A stretch of 17,912 bases of DNA from Fontibacter flavus (GTDB lineage: Bacteria; Bacteroidota; Bacteroidia; Cytophagales; Cyclobacteriaceae). The notes under the pieces are model-generated. The model was not told where the DNA came from and searched no databases. It worked only from the letters and a program-made list of their open reading frames with translations. The stretch covers positions 1 through 17,912 of the forward strand of contig NZ_JBHLWI010000073.1 in NCBI RefSeq assembly GCF_042432905.1, read 5' to 3'. Positions 7,507-15,023 of the stretch are shown piece after piece (the first letter of the stretch is position 1; the number at the start of each line of letters is the position of its first letter). Both the position numbers and the translations under genes were made by a program.

Positions 7507-9126
7507 TTATTTTACTTTTTTATTCTCAATTGTTGCTGTAATGAACCTCACAAATAATGGATGTGGATTCAGGACAGAACTTTTATATTCCGGGTGAAAC
7601 TGTGTACCTACGAACCAAGGATGGTTTTTCAGTTCTACAATTTCAACAAGCTTGGTATCCGGGTTGATGCCAGAAGGGATCAATCCATTTTCTTCAATAG
7701 CTGCCAGGTATTCGTTGTTAAACTCATATCTGTGTCTATGACGCTCATTAATTTTGAGTTTGCCATAAGCATGTGCGGCCTTACTTCCTTTTTTGAGCTC
7801 ACAAGGATACGAACCTAATCTCATGGTTCCGCCCATTTGCTCCAGATTTTTTTGTTCATCCATCAAATCAATGACTGGGAACTGGGTGTTCGGGTTCATT
7901 TCCGTACTGTTTGCACCTTCCAGCCCAAGCACATTTCTGGCAAATTCGATGACAGCCACCTGCATTCCCAGGCAGATCCCGAAGAATGGTAAATTATTTT
8001 CGCGGGCAAATTTAACAGTTTCTATTTTACCTTCAAGGCCTCTTTCTCCAAAACCTGGTGCCACCAGGATTCCGTCCAGATTTTCAAGTTTTTTGGCTAC
8101 ACTGTCAGGATGAAGTTCTTCGGAGGAAATCAGGCTTAGGTTGACCTTGCATTCTGCCGCAGCACCGGCATGGACAAAAGCTTCGATGATGGATTTGTAA
8201 GCATCCGGTAGGGATACATATTTACCGATCAGACCGATATTGACTTCAGAAGTCGGGTTTTTATGTCTGCCTAGGAAATCTTTCCATTGCTCAAGATCTG
8301 TATTGGTTCTGGAACTTAGTTTCAGCTTGCTCATCACCCGCTCATCGAGCTTTTCTTTCTTCATCAGGAGGGGCACATCGTAGATGGTTTCTGCATCCAT
8401 GGCTTCGATGACGCAGTTCAACTGTACGTTACAGAAAAGAGAAAGCTTCTTCTTGACTTCTATCGGTAGCGGGTGTTCTGTACGGCACACCAGGATATCC
8501 GGCTGAATACCTGCTTCCAACAATTGCTTGACAGAATGCTGGGTAGGTTTGGTTTTGAGTTCTTTTGCGGCTGCTAAGTAGGGGATTAGGGTAAGGTGTA
8601 CCACCAAAAAGTTATTGGCGCCCAAGTCCCATTTTGCCTGTCTTACTGCTTCGATAAATGGCAGTGATTCAATATCACCTACACAACCACCAATCTCTGT
8701 GATGATGACATCGAATTTTCCTTCTTCACCTAATTTGAAGAAATTCCTTTTGATTTCGTCGGTAATATGTGGGATGACCTGTACGGTTTTTCCCAGGTAT
8801 TCACCTTTTCTTTCTTTGGTGATGACATTGTTGTAGATCCTGCCAGTGGTGACATTGTTGGCCTGGGAAGTTGGGGTGTTGAGGAACCTTTCGTAATGCC
8901 CGAGGTCAAGGTCGGTTTCTGCTCCATCTTCTGTGACATAGCATTCCCCGTGCTCGTAAGGGTTAAGAGTTCCCGGATCAATGTTGAGGTAGGGATCGAA
9001 TTTTTGGATGGTGACGCTAAAGCCTCTGGCTTGAAGGAGTTTGGCCAGGGAAGCCGCAATGATGCCTTTTCCAAGGGAGGAGGTCACGCCTCCGGTGATA
9101 AAGATGTATTTGGTGGATGATGCCAT
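7507..9126 (-). CDS. pyrG: CTP synthase
   Basis: PyrG makes CTP from UTP, ATP and glutamine. The 539-aa product has the full two-domain layout. The N-terminal synthase domain opens with KYIFITGGVTSSLGKG, containing the P-loop, followed by PYLNIDPGTLNPYEHGE and TEIGGCVGDIES. The C-terminal class I glutaminase domain has the nucleophile Cys385 in GICLGMQ and the His511/Glu513 pair in FHPEY. The length matches the family. The start at MASSTKYIF fits homologues that begin just before KYIF. The yidC ATG lies 106 bp downstream, so the two genes may share a transcript. Confidence 0.98.
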   Translation of the reverse strand: MASSTKYIFITGGVTSSLGKGIIAASLAKLLQARGFSVTIQKFDPYLNIDPGTLNPYEHGECYVTEDGAETDLDLGHYERFLNTPTSQANNVTTGRIYNNVITKERKGEYLGKTVQVIPHITDEIKRNFFKLGEEGKFDVIITEIGGCVGDIESLPFIEAVRQAKWDLGANNFLVVHLTLIPYLAAAKELKTKPTQHSVKQLLEAGIQPDILVCRTEHPLPIEVKKKLSLFCNVQLNCVIEAMDAETIYDVPLLMKKEKLDERVMSKLKLSSRTNTDLEQWKDFLGRHKNPTSEVNIGLIGKYVSLPDAYKSIIEAFVHAGAAAECKVNLSLISSEELHPDSVAKKLENLDGILVAPGFGERGLEGKIETVKFARENNLPFFGICLGMQVAVIEFARNVLGLEGANSTEMNPNTQFPVIDLMDEQKNLEQMGGTMRLGSYPCELKKGSKAAHAYGKLKINERHRHRYEFNNEYLAAIEENGLIPSGINPDTKLVEIVELKNHPWFVGTQFHPEYKSSVLNPHPLFVRFITATIENKKVK

Positions 9127-9169
9127 AAGAATGGAGAGGATCTAAATTTGTTTTGATTCTTATGGGATT

Positions 9170-9177
9170 CAAAGGTA
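9170..9177 (-). promoter_or_regulatory. Candidate -7 promoter box for pyrG
   Basis: The minus strand reads TACCTTTG, identical to the box in front of yidC, and ends 43 bases before the pyrG ATG. The matching -33 element is not evident. The repeat tract begins about 65 bases further upstream. Confidence 0.45.
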
Positions 9178-9372
9178 CGGGAAATATTTGATTTGGGGAG
9201 GAATTTTTTCAATGAAAGTTGATGTAGGGGAAAGGGATGTAGAATGTTGAATGAAAAATGATTTAAAGAGCCAAGTAAAAAGTAAAAAGGCAAAAGGGTT
9301 TAGAATGTTGAATGAGGAATGAAAAATTAAGAATGGAAATATAAGAGCCAAGGCAAAAGTAAAAAGTAAAAA

Positions 9373-9433
9373 GTGGGATTACGGAAGGAAAAAAGACGCT
9401 GCGCTTGGCTTTTGGTACACGGAGGAAAATAAA
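9373..9433 (+). repeat. Variant 60-bp module C, copy 2
   Basis: It is nearly identical to 310-370 and 14769-14828, beginning gtgggattacgg and ending aggaaaataaa directly before gagccaag. It differs from copy 1 by a ggtacac in place of gttacac. Confidence 0.85.
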
Positions 9434-9514
9434 GAGCCAAGGAAAAAGTAAAAAGGCAAAAGGGTTGAGAATGTTGAATTAAGGATGATTAAAGAGCCAA
9501 GGAAAAAGTAAAAA

Positions 9515-9537
9515 ACTTGTCCCGAAGAATTTCGGGA
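9515..9537. repeat. 23-bp hairpin insert, copy 1
   Basis: The insert is acttg followed by the inverted repeat tcccgaa-gaat-ttcggga (7-bp stem, 4-base loop). It interrupts a 60-bp module between gtaaaaa and ggcaaaag. Further copies at the same site of other modules lie at 14910-14932, 14993-15015, 17447-17469 and 17838-17860. Confidence 0.88.
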
Positions 9538-9704
9538 GGCAAAAGTTTGAACTTTTCTAAAATTCCGGATGACGGTTTTGTTATGTGAAAGATTTCTGAG
9601 CAAGTTGAATAGGCCTGAAAGGCCGGGATATTAAAGGGGTGGTTGCAGGCCATTAATTGAGAATGTAGAGTGATGAATGAAAAATGAAGAATGGAGGTGT
9701 TGGG

Positions 9705-9807
9705 TAAAGTTGAGGATGACGGTTATGGATAGGGAAGGGAGTTTTTGAGTCTATTGAATAGGCCTGAAGGGCCGGGATATCGGAGGGATGGTCGGAGGCC
9801 ATCCCGG
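9705..9807 (+). repeat. Tail element without a preceding module
   Basis: This tail runs from the ggatgacggttatggatagg segment to ggaggccatcccgg. It carries ggcctgaagggccgggatatc, so both arms of the terminal inverted repeat CCGGGAT/ATCCCGG are present. The upstream gaacttttctaaagttc hairpin is missing here; an unrelated gtgttgggtaaagttga replaces it. Confidence 0.8.
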
Positions 9808-9854
9808 ATACGCCGGCGATATGGAACCGTGGATCGAATTGAAATGATAACCAC

Positions 9855-9875
9855 TCCTGCCTGCTGCAGGCAGGA
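9855..9875. repeat. Perfect hairpin TCCTGCCTG/CAGGCAGGA
   Basis: The stem is 9 bp with a CTG loop. It is followed by aattacacgaatttcac. A related arrangement, CCTGC/GCAGG followed by ttacacagag, is at 15210-15224, which suggests a dispersed repeat type. Confidence 0.7.
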
Positions 9876-10023
9876 ATTACACGAATTTCACAAATTTTTA
9901 AATCTACATTTTCGCTGCTGAGGGAATTTGATGTGATTTCCTGATCAATGCATCACTAAAAATGAATTAGGCGCGAGGCTTTCGAATTTTCACTAATTCT
10001 TGTGCGGATTGAGATTAGGGGAG

Positions 10024-10045
10024 TCCTGCTTCAGGAGAAGCAGGA
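10024..10045. repeat. Perfect hairpin TCCTGCTTC/GAAGCAGGA
   Basis: The stem is 9 bp with a loop AGGA. It has no adjacent T-run on either strand, so it is not a clear terminator. Confidence 0.65.
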
Positions 10046-10068
10046 TAACCTACAAATAGTGAAGAAGG

Positions 10069-10095
10069 CCTCCGAGGTTTTTAAAACCTCAGAGG
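10069..10095. repeat. Long hairpin CCTC-GAGGTTTT/AAAACCTC-GAGG
   Basis: The arms pair over 12 positions with one C/A mismatch and a one-base centre. It lies 17 bases beyond the dacB stop codon. The position would suit a terminator, but no T-run follows on the minus strand. Confidence 0.65.
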
Positions 10096-10111
10096 TCGGG
10101 GGAATGGTTGG

Positions 10112-11410
10112 TTAAAAATGCTCTTTGATATAGATCATCACCTTTTCCATTTCTCTTCGGATCTCGGAGGCTTTGTTGAGGTAATTGTTGTTCATAAAAG
10201 CAAAGGCATACACCTTACCTGAATTTCCCCTTACCAATCCCACCAGGGCATGGTTATTACTGATGGTGCCGGTTTTGGCAAAAACATAAGGTCTTGGGGC
10301 TTTGTAATTGTTTTTAATGGTGCCATTGATACCGCCCTGTGGCAATAGCTGCATCAACTGGCTTCTGGGCATCAACTGGTCTAATTTGGTCATCAGGGTA
10401 ACCATCGATCTAGGAGTTACCAAGTTGTGACGGGAAAGCCCTGAACCATCCACCCACTGCGGGTAATCAGGCATATCGGAGAAATAATTCTTCTTGATAT
10501 ATTCAATGGTCCTTTCTGTATTAAGCTCTCCAAAAAGCTGGTCTGAAACCATCAGCAAGATCTGCTCAGAAACAAAATTGTCGCTTTCCTGGAGCATCTC
10601 TCTCCACAAAGGCGTTAAAGTACCGCCTTTGAATGTTTTGGCATGGGCAGGAATCTTCCCTTTAGTCAGTGTGACAGGCTTGCCCAAACTTTCTTCCAAT
10701 AATTTGGCCATCAGATCAGGCGTGGTTATAAATGGTAGGGTGGCATAAGGGTTGACGTAAAGGGAAGGATTGTAATGAAAACTGTTGGAATTGAAATCCC
10801 TTTGAACGCCCCTGATTTCTTTATCACTCCTGACCACCATGGACCTGAACATGGGAATGTTTGGGACTGGTATTTTATTGGTATTGGTGAAGGTGACGAT
10901 ATTGCCATATACCGGCAAGGGAAACCGCTCTGCAGAATAGGCGTAGTAATAATCATCCCACTGCCAGCCATAACCAAAGGAGGTGTCTTTCCAATTATCC
11001 AGGGAAAGGTTGACTTTTTTATAGGGACTGAAAAATTCCTTCAGCTTGGGTTGGGGCAGAGGCGTGTATTTCCAGGAAGGATCTCCGGATCCCCAGATGG
11101 TGATTTCATCGCCGTTATTGACATACCTAAAACTGACAGTGCTATCCCTTAAGACGACCAAACTGGCGTAAAAAGTCAGGAGCTTGGTGGTAGATGCCGG
11201 AATGAAATTCATGTGGCTATTGCGCTCATACATCACCCATTGGCTGTCGAGGTCATATAACATGAAGCCGGTAAGGTGGTTGTCGAAAAATGAATTGACG
11301 CCCAAAAGTTCATCGAGCTCCGCATACCGGTTTCGGATTTCTGTTTCCTGGGCAAAAGAACTTAAACTCAGAAATAGGATTGCAATCAGGAAAAGGTACT
11401 TTTTACTCAT
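10112..11410 (-). CDS. dacB: D-alanyl-D-alanine carboxypeptidase/endopeptidase (PBP4, S13 family)
   Basis: This periplasmic penicillin-binding protein would trim peptide stems and cross-links in peptidoglycan. With the start at 11410 the product is 432 aa and begins with a signal peptide (MSKKYLFLIAILFLSLSSFA, cleavage likely before Gln21). All three active-site motifs are present: SxxK as STTK at 73-76 with catalytic Ser73, SDN at 276-278, and KTG at 379-381. The PBP4-type DGSGLSRHN lies at 321-329. An upstream in-frame ATG at 11560 would add 50 residues that overlap the DUF423 gene and spoil the signal peptide, so I reject it. The ATG overlaps the DUF423 stop as ATGA, which indicates translational coupling. 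Confidence 0.94.
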   Translation of the reverse strand: MSKKYLFLIAILFLSLSSFAQETEIRNRYAELDELLGVNSFFDNHLTGFMLYDLDSQWVMYERNSHMNFIPASTTKLLTFYASLVVLRDSTVSFRYVNNGDEITIWGSGDPSWKYTPLPQPKLKEFFSPYKKVNLSLDNWKDTSFGYGWQWDDYYYAYSAERFPLPVYGNIVTFTNTNKIPVPNIPMFRSMVVRSDKEIRGVQRDFNSNSFHYNPSLYVNPYATLPFITTPDLMAKLLEESLGKPVTLTKGKIPAHAKTFKGGTLTPLWREMLQESDNFVSEQILLMVSDQLFGELNTERTIEYIKKNYFSDMPDYPQWVDGSGLSRHNLVTPRSMVTLMTKLDQLMPRSQLMQLLPQGGINGTIKNNYKAPRPYVFAKTGTISNNHALVGLVRGNSGKVYAFAFMNNNYLNKASEIRREMEKVMIYIKEHF

Positions 11411-11790
11411 GCTTTTGGAGATTTTGCAGCCCAAACCAACATCAACCAGCCTACCATAAAGGCAACGCCGCCCAAGGGCGTGACGGCTCCCAGCCAACTT
11501 ATTCCGCTCAGGGAAAGGATGTATAAGGAACCGGAAAAAATAAGAATTCCTAACAGCCATGCCCAGATGGCTTTGGCAAGGAGGCTTCGTTCAGGTTGAA
11601 GCTGAAGCCAAATGGCCACAGCAAGGATTGCCAAGGCATGGTAAAAATGATATTTGACGGCGGTTTCAAAGGTATCCGTTCTTCCATTGGCTTCTAAAAT
11701 CGGTTCAAGGCCATGGGCGCCAAATGCCCCGATGCCCACGGCCAATGCTCCCAGGATGCCTGCTAACTGTATATAAGAACTAGTTTTCAT
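11407..11790 (-). CDS. DUF423 family small membrane protein
   Basis: The product is 127 aa with four likely membrane segments (about 8-25, 50-66, 74-94 and 102-121). It carries family hallmarks: GAFGAHGL at 21-28, YHFYHALAIL at 47-56, and the GAVTPLGGVAFMVGW stretch at 101-115. The function is unknown. The start at 11790 (MKTSSYIQ) lies one base after the yggS stop; an in-frame ATG at 11814 would overlap yggS and add eight residues. Its stop overlaps the dacB start, so yggS, DUF423 and dacB form a packed operon. Confidence 0.9.
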   Translation of the reverse strand: MKTSSYIQLAGILGALAVGIGAFGAHGLEPILEANGRTDTFETAVKYHFYHALAILAVAIWLQLQPERSLLAKAIWAWLLGILIFSGSLYILSLSGISWLGAVTPLGGVAFMVGWLMLVWAAKSPKA

Positions 11791-11791
11791 G

Positions 11792-12466
11792 TTAATTGTA
11801 ATTTCTTTCCCCAAAAATGGCTGTCCCTATCCTCACCATGGTACTGCCTTCTTCCTGAGCAATCAGATAATCCCCGCTCATGCCCATGGAGATTTCTTTC
11901 AATTCAACATTAGGGGGTAGGTTTCTGTTTTTCAGTTGATCAAATAGGCTTTTGAGTCCGGCAAACTCTGACCTTATCAGTTCTTGATTCTCGGTGAAGG
12001 TAGCCATTCCCATCAAACCTGTGATTTTGATATTGTTGAGCTGTTTGAGTTCTTCTGAATTGAGTAATTCCTCCAGTTCTTCTTCGCTGAAACCGAATTT
12101 ACTTTCTTCTTTAGCGATGTGCAATTGCAGAAGACATGGAATTACCCTTTCCGATTTTTGTGCCTGTTTGTCAATTTCAATCAGCAAGCGTAAGGAATCC
12201 ACACCATGGATCAGGTGGACAAATGGAGCGATGTATTTCACCTTGTTGCGCTGTAGGTGGCCGATCATGTGCCATCGGATATCTGTAGGCAATTGGGCGT
12301 GTTTATCCACCATTTCCTGCACTTTGTTTTCTCCAAAATCCCGGATTCCGGCCTCGTAGGCTTCCTGTAAATCCGAGATGGGTTTGGTTTTGCTGACTGC
12401 AATGAGGAGACAATCTGGGTTGATAAAAGTATTTTTTACGGCAATTAGGTTTTCTTTAATTCGCAT
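11792..12466 (-). CDS. yggS: Pyridoxal phosphate homeostasis protein (YggS/PLPBP)
   Basis: This TIM-barrel PLP carrier helps keep free pyridoxal phosphate and amino-acid pools in balance; no enzymatic activity is established for the family. With the start at 12466 it is 224 aa beginning MRIKENLIAVK, matching the family's usual N-terminus. PLP would bind Lys26 in LLIAVSKTKP. WHMIGHLQRNKVK is at 65-77, and the phosphate-binding part SMGMSGDY (193-200) and GSTMVRIGTAIFGER (207-221) is intact. An in-frame ATG at 12499 adds 11 residues, but a TAnnTTTG box at 12505-12512 would place the transcript start near it, so the shorter form is preferred. It is the first gene of the operon with DUF423 and dacB. 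Confidence 0.94.
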   Translation of the reverse strand: MRIKENLIAVKNTFINPDCLLIAVSKTKPISDLQEAYEAGIRDFGENKVQEMVDKHAQLPTDIRWHMIGHLQRNKVKYIAPFVHLIHGVDSLRLLIEIDKQAQKSERVIPCLLQLHIAKEESKFGFSEEELEELLNSEELKQLNNIKITGLMGMATFTENQELIRSEFAGLKSLFDQLKNRNLPPNVELKEISMGMSGDYLIAQEEGSTMVRIGTAIFGERNYN

Positions 12467-12471
12467 TCCTT

Positions 12472-12479
12472 TATTTTTG
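12472..12479 (+). promoter_or_regulatory. Candidate -7 promoter box for the GH3-LysE operon
   Basis: The plus strand reads TATTTTTG, matching TAnnTTTG, and ends 32 bases before the GH3 ATG. It lies just upstream of the yggS start codon, in the presumed yggS leader. The -33 element is weak (tttttc-like sequence near 12449-12455). Confidence 0.45.
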
Positions 12480-12504
12480 ATTATTGACAGGTTCATCAAT
12501 CAAA

Positions 12505-12512
12505 CAAAGATA
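12505..12512 (-). promoter_or_regulatory. Candidate -7 promoter box for yggS
   Basis: The minus strand reads TATCTTTG, matching TAnnTTTG, and ends 38 bases before the preferred yggS ATG at 12466. Its first base overlaps the A of the GH3 start codon, so this promoter would extend into the GH3 coding region. Confidence 0.45.
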
Positions 12513-14062
12513 TGGCGTTATTGGGTACATTACTAAAAAAAGGTATCAGATTAAGGGAATCTTTGGATCAGGAATACAGTAGTCCGGCGGAGCTTCAAAA
12601 GCAGGAGTTAAAAAAATTACTGATCCAGGCGAAAGATACTGAATTTGGAAAAAAGTACCGTTTCGATCTGATTTTAAAGGAGTTTAAAAAGCCAAATAAG
12701 GATTTTTATAGGGCTTTTAGCAGCATGGTGCCGACCTATCATTATGAAAAGATTTATCAGGAATGGTGGCATAAACTGAAGGAAGGGGAGAAGAACATCA
12801 CCTGGCCGGGCGCTATCCGCTATTTTGCCCTGACCTCAGGGACTTCTGGGGCTTCCTCCAAATACATCCCCATTACCAAGGATATGGTGAAGGCCATCAG
12901 AAAGACGGGGGTGAGGCAGATTTTGTCATTGTCCAAATATGATCTGCCGGATAAGCTTTTTACCAAAGGCATCCTGATGCTGGGTGGAAGTACAGACCTG
13001 GAGTTTAATGGCACTTTCTTTTCCGGAGACCTGAGTGGCATTACGACCGGAAGGTTGCCGATTTGGTTTCAGCGCTTTTATAAACCCGGCAAGCAGATTT
13101 CCAAGAATAAAAACTGGGGGGAGAAGCTGGAGCAGATTGTAGAGATGGCTCCCAAATGGGATATAGGGATTATTGTGGGTGTACCGGCATGGTTACAGAT
13201 TTTGTTGGAAAAGATCATCGAGCGCTATGAGCTGAAGACTATTCATGACCTTTGGCCCAACCTCAGCATTTTTGTCCATGGTGGGGTGAGTTTTGAACCT
13301 TACAAAAAGGGATTTGAGAAACTGCTCGATAGACCTTTGATTTATATGGAAACCTATCTTGCATCAGAGGGATTTTTGGCTTTTCAGGCATTGCCCAACC
13401 GGCGTTCGATGCGTTTGGTGCTGAATAATGGCATTTTTCATGAATTTGTTCCTTTCAATGATGAGAATTTTGATGAAAACGGAGAGCTGAAAGATGAACC
13501 CAAATTTCTCTATATCGATGAAGTGGAGGAAGGGGTGGACTATGCGCTGTTTATCAGTACCTGTGCCGGAGCGTGGCGGTATCAGATTGGGGATGTGATC
13601 CGTTTTGCCTCTGTGGAGGAGTCAGAAATCTGTATTACCGGTAGGACCAAGCATTTTTTGAGTCTTTGTGGGGAGCATTTGTCCATGGACAATATGAACA
13701 GGGCCATTGAAATGGTGTCAGAAGAGATGAACCTGAATATCAAAGAATTCACGGTATTGGGATTGCCTTATGGTTCGCTGTTTATGCATCAGTGGTTTGT
13801 GGGTACTGATGATCAGGTGGATGCAGAGAAATTGATGTCACGTATTGATTCCCATCTCAAAAGCCTCAATGATGATTACATCACGGAGCGGGAGCATGCT
13901 TTGAAAAGAGTTTCCTGTATGGTACTCAGTCCATCCTTATTTTATGATTGGATGCGCGAGCAGGGTAAGGAAGGTGGGCAGAACAAGTTCCCGAGGGTTT
14001 TGAAGGGGGACAAAATGGAGCAGTGGTTGGCATTTTTAAAAGAAAATGGTGTTCAGGTATGA
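12512..14062 (+). CDS. GH3-family acyl-acid amido synthetase-like protein
   Basis: The GH3 family is best known from plants, where members activate a carboxylic acid with ATP and join it to an amino acid. The role of bacterial members is not established. The 516-aa product keeps all three nucleotide motifs: LTSGTSGASSK around 108-117 (phosphate loop), YLASEG at 282-287, and WRYQIGD at 355-361. TGRTKHFLSLCGEHLS follows at 376-391, and NKFPRVL near 491-497 resembles the family's C-terminal end. It therefore looks capable of adenylation. It overlaps the LysE-family gene by the ATGA of its stop. It is divergent from yggS, with only 45 bases between the preferred start codons. Confidence 0.93.
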   Translation: MALLGTLLKKGIRLRESLDQEYSSPAELQKQELKKLLIQAKDTEFGKKYRFDLILKEFKKPNKDFYRAFSSMVPTYHYEKIYQEWWHKLKEGEKNITWPGAIRYFALTSGTSGASSKYIPITKDMVKAIRKTGVRQILSLSKYDLPDKLFTKGILMLGGSTDLEFNGTFFSGDLSGITTGRLPIWFQRFYKPGKQISKNKNWGEKLEQIVEMAPKWDIGIIVGVPAWLQILLEKIIERYELKTIHDLWPNLSIFVHGGVSFEPYKKGFEKLLDRPLIYMETYLASEGFLAFQALPNRRSMRLVLNNGIFHEFVPFNDENFDENGELKDEPKFLYIDEVEEGVDYALFISTCAGAWRYQIGDVIRFASVEESEICITGRTKHFLSLCGEHLSMDNMNRAIEMVSEEMNLNIKEFTVLGLPYGSLFMHQWFVGTDDQVDAEKLMSRIDSHLKSLNDDYITEREHALKRVSCMVLSPSLFYDWMREQGKEGGQNKFPRVLKGDKMEQWLAFLKENGVQV

Positions 14063-14682
14063 CGCAGGCATTGGTAGAAGGCGTCAGTATGGGGCTACTG
14101 TTGTCAGCGATGGTTGGCCCGGTATTTTTTACCTTGATCCAAAGCAGCCTTGAAAACGGTTTTCGGTATGCTGTGGTGCTGGCCTTGGGGATTTTGCTGA
14201 GTGATTTCATCTATGTGGTGATCACCTATTTTGGGATCAGTTTGTTGTCCCAATTTCCCAATTTTGAGTTTTATCTGGCTATAGGAGGTGGTTGTGTTTT
14301 GATTGGTTTTGGTATTTCCTCCTTTTTCAAAAAGATAAAGGACAGGCCTAGTACAGGAGGTTTGCCATTGTACCATGTAAAGAAGCGGACGGGATTTATC
14401 AAAGGTTTCAGTATCAATGGGATCAATCCTTTTGTGTTGTTGTTTTGGATATCTGTGGCGGGTTTTGTGACGATTAAGGATGAATTTGACAAGGTGGATG
14501 TGGCGGTGTATTATGGGGGAATTTTGGTCACGGTTTTTTCGGTGGATGTACTGAAGGCATACGTGGCCAAGAGGTTGAAGAAGTTTGTGACGCCGAGGGT
14601 GATGTTGGGATTGAACAGGGTGGTGGGATTGGCTTTGGTAGGTTTTGGGATGAGGTTGTTTTGGTTTGCGTATTCGATTTGA
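14059..14682 (+). CDS. LysE/RhtB-family amino-acid exporter
   Basis: This is a 207-aa membrane protein with six likely membrane segments (about 5-27, 37-62, 70-90, 117-137, 146-168, 183-204). Features of the LysE superfamily include the first-helix GPVFFTLIQSSLENGFR stretch (20-36), a GILLSDFIYV second helix, and INPFVLLFW at 122-130. Members export amino acids or related small molecules from the cytoplasm. The start at 14059 (MTQALVEG) overlaps the GH3 stop as ATGA and gives a normal N-terminus; an upstream ATG at 14023 would add 12 unsupported residues. The overlap suggests that the GH3 enzyme and this exporter are made together. The substrate is unknown. Confidence 0.9.
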   Translation: MTQALVEGVSMGLLLSAMVGPVFFTLIQSSLENGFRYAVVLALGILLSDFIYVVITYFGISLLSQFPNFEFYLAIGGGCVLIGFGISSFFKKIKDRPSTGGLPLYHVKKRTGFIKGFSINGINPFVLLFWISVAGFVTIKDEFDKVDVAVYYGGILVTVFSVDVLKAYVAKRLKKFVTPRVMLGLNRVVGLALVGFGMRLFWFAYSI

Positions 14683-14768
14683 AAAAAGAGCCAAGTAAAA
14701 AGGGTTGAGAATGTTGAATTAAGAATGAAAAATGATTGAAGAGCCAAGTAAAAAGGCAAAAGTAAAAA

Positions 14769-14828
14769 GTCGGATTTCGGAAGGAAAAAGACGCTGCGCT
14801 TGGCTTTTGGTACACGGAGGAAAATAAA
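14769..14828 (+). repeat. Variant 60-bp module C, copy 3
   Basis: It begins gtcggatttcgg, contains gacgctgcgcttggcttttg and ends aggaaaataaa before gagccaag. It has one A fewer than the copies at 310-370 and 9373-9433 and two changes near its start. Confidence 0.85.
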
Positions 14829-14909
14829 GAGCCAAGGAAAAAGTAAAAAGGCAAAAGGGTTTGGAATGTTGAATTAAGGATGATTGAAGAGCCAAGGAAA
14901 AAGTAAAAA

Positions 14910-14932
14910 ACTTGTCCCGAAGAATTTCGGGA
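14910..14932. repeat. 23-bp hairpin insert, copy 2
   Basis: The sequence is identical to 9515-9537 and sits in the same position of its module, between gtaaaaa and ggcaaaag. Confidence 0.88.
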
Positions 14933-14992
14933 GGCAAAAGGGTTTGGAATGTTGAATTAAGAATGATTGAAGAGCCAAGGCAAAAGTAAAAA

Positions 14993-15015
14993 ACTTGTCC
15001 CGAAGAATTTCGGGA
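14993..15015. repeat. 23-bp hairpin insert, copy 3
   Basis: It has the same inverted repeat (tcccgaa/ttcggga, loop gaat) in the module that leads into the complete tail. Confidence 0.88.
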
Positions 15016-15023
15016 GGCAAAAG

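Larger units (their letters stand above)
9241..9660 (+). repeat. Intergenic repeat tract 2
   Basis: Four gagccaag modules start at 9268, 9345, 9434 and 9494; the last two are 60 bp apart. A variant module C sits at 9373-9433 and a hairpin insert at 9515-9537. A tail element covers 9546-9654. The tail ends in aggccattaattgagaatg instead of the usual ggccatcccgg, a junction shared with the tail at 17478-17586. The tract lies between the dacB 3' side and the pyrG promoter region, in the same orientation as the other tracts. Confidence 0.9.
9808..10111. other. Hairpin-rich intergenic stretch without a gene
   Basis: No coding region is recognisable between the tail element and the end of dacB. 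The stretch holds three strong hairpins (9855-9875, 10024-10045, 10069-10095), a low-complexity segment ttacacgaatttcacaaatt after the first, and a loose inverted pair gaattag/ctaattc around 9965-10000. There is no clear U-run behind a stem on the minus strand, so I cannot name a dacB terminator. Confidence 0.6.

Noticed and set aside
10069..10095. Intrinsic terminator for dacB
   Set aside because: The stem is good and well placed, but no T-run follows on the minus strand; kept as a hairpin only.
11411..11560. Longer dacB start at 11560
   Set aside because: The extension overlaps the DUF423 gene and would bury the clear signal peptide that begins at 11410.
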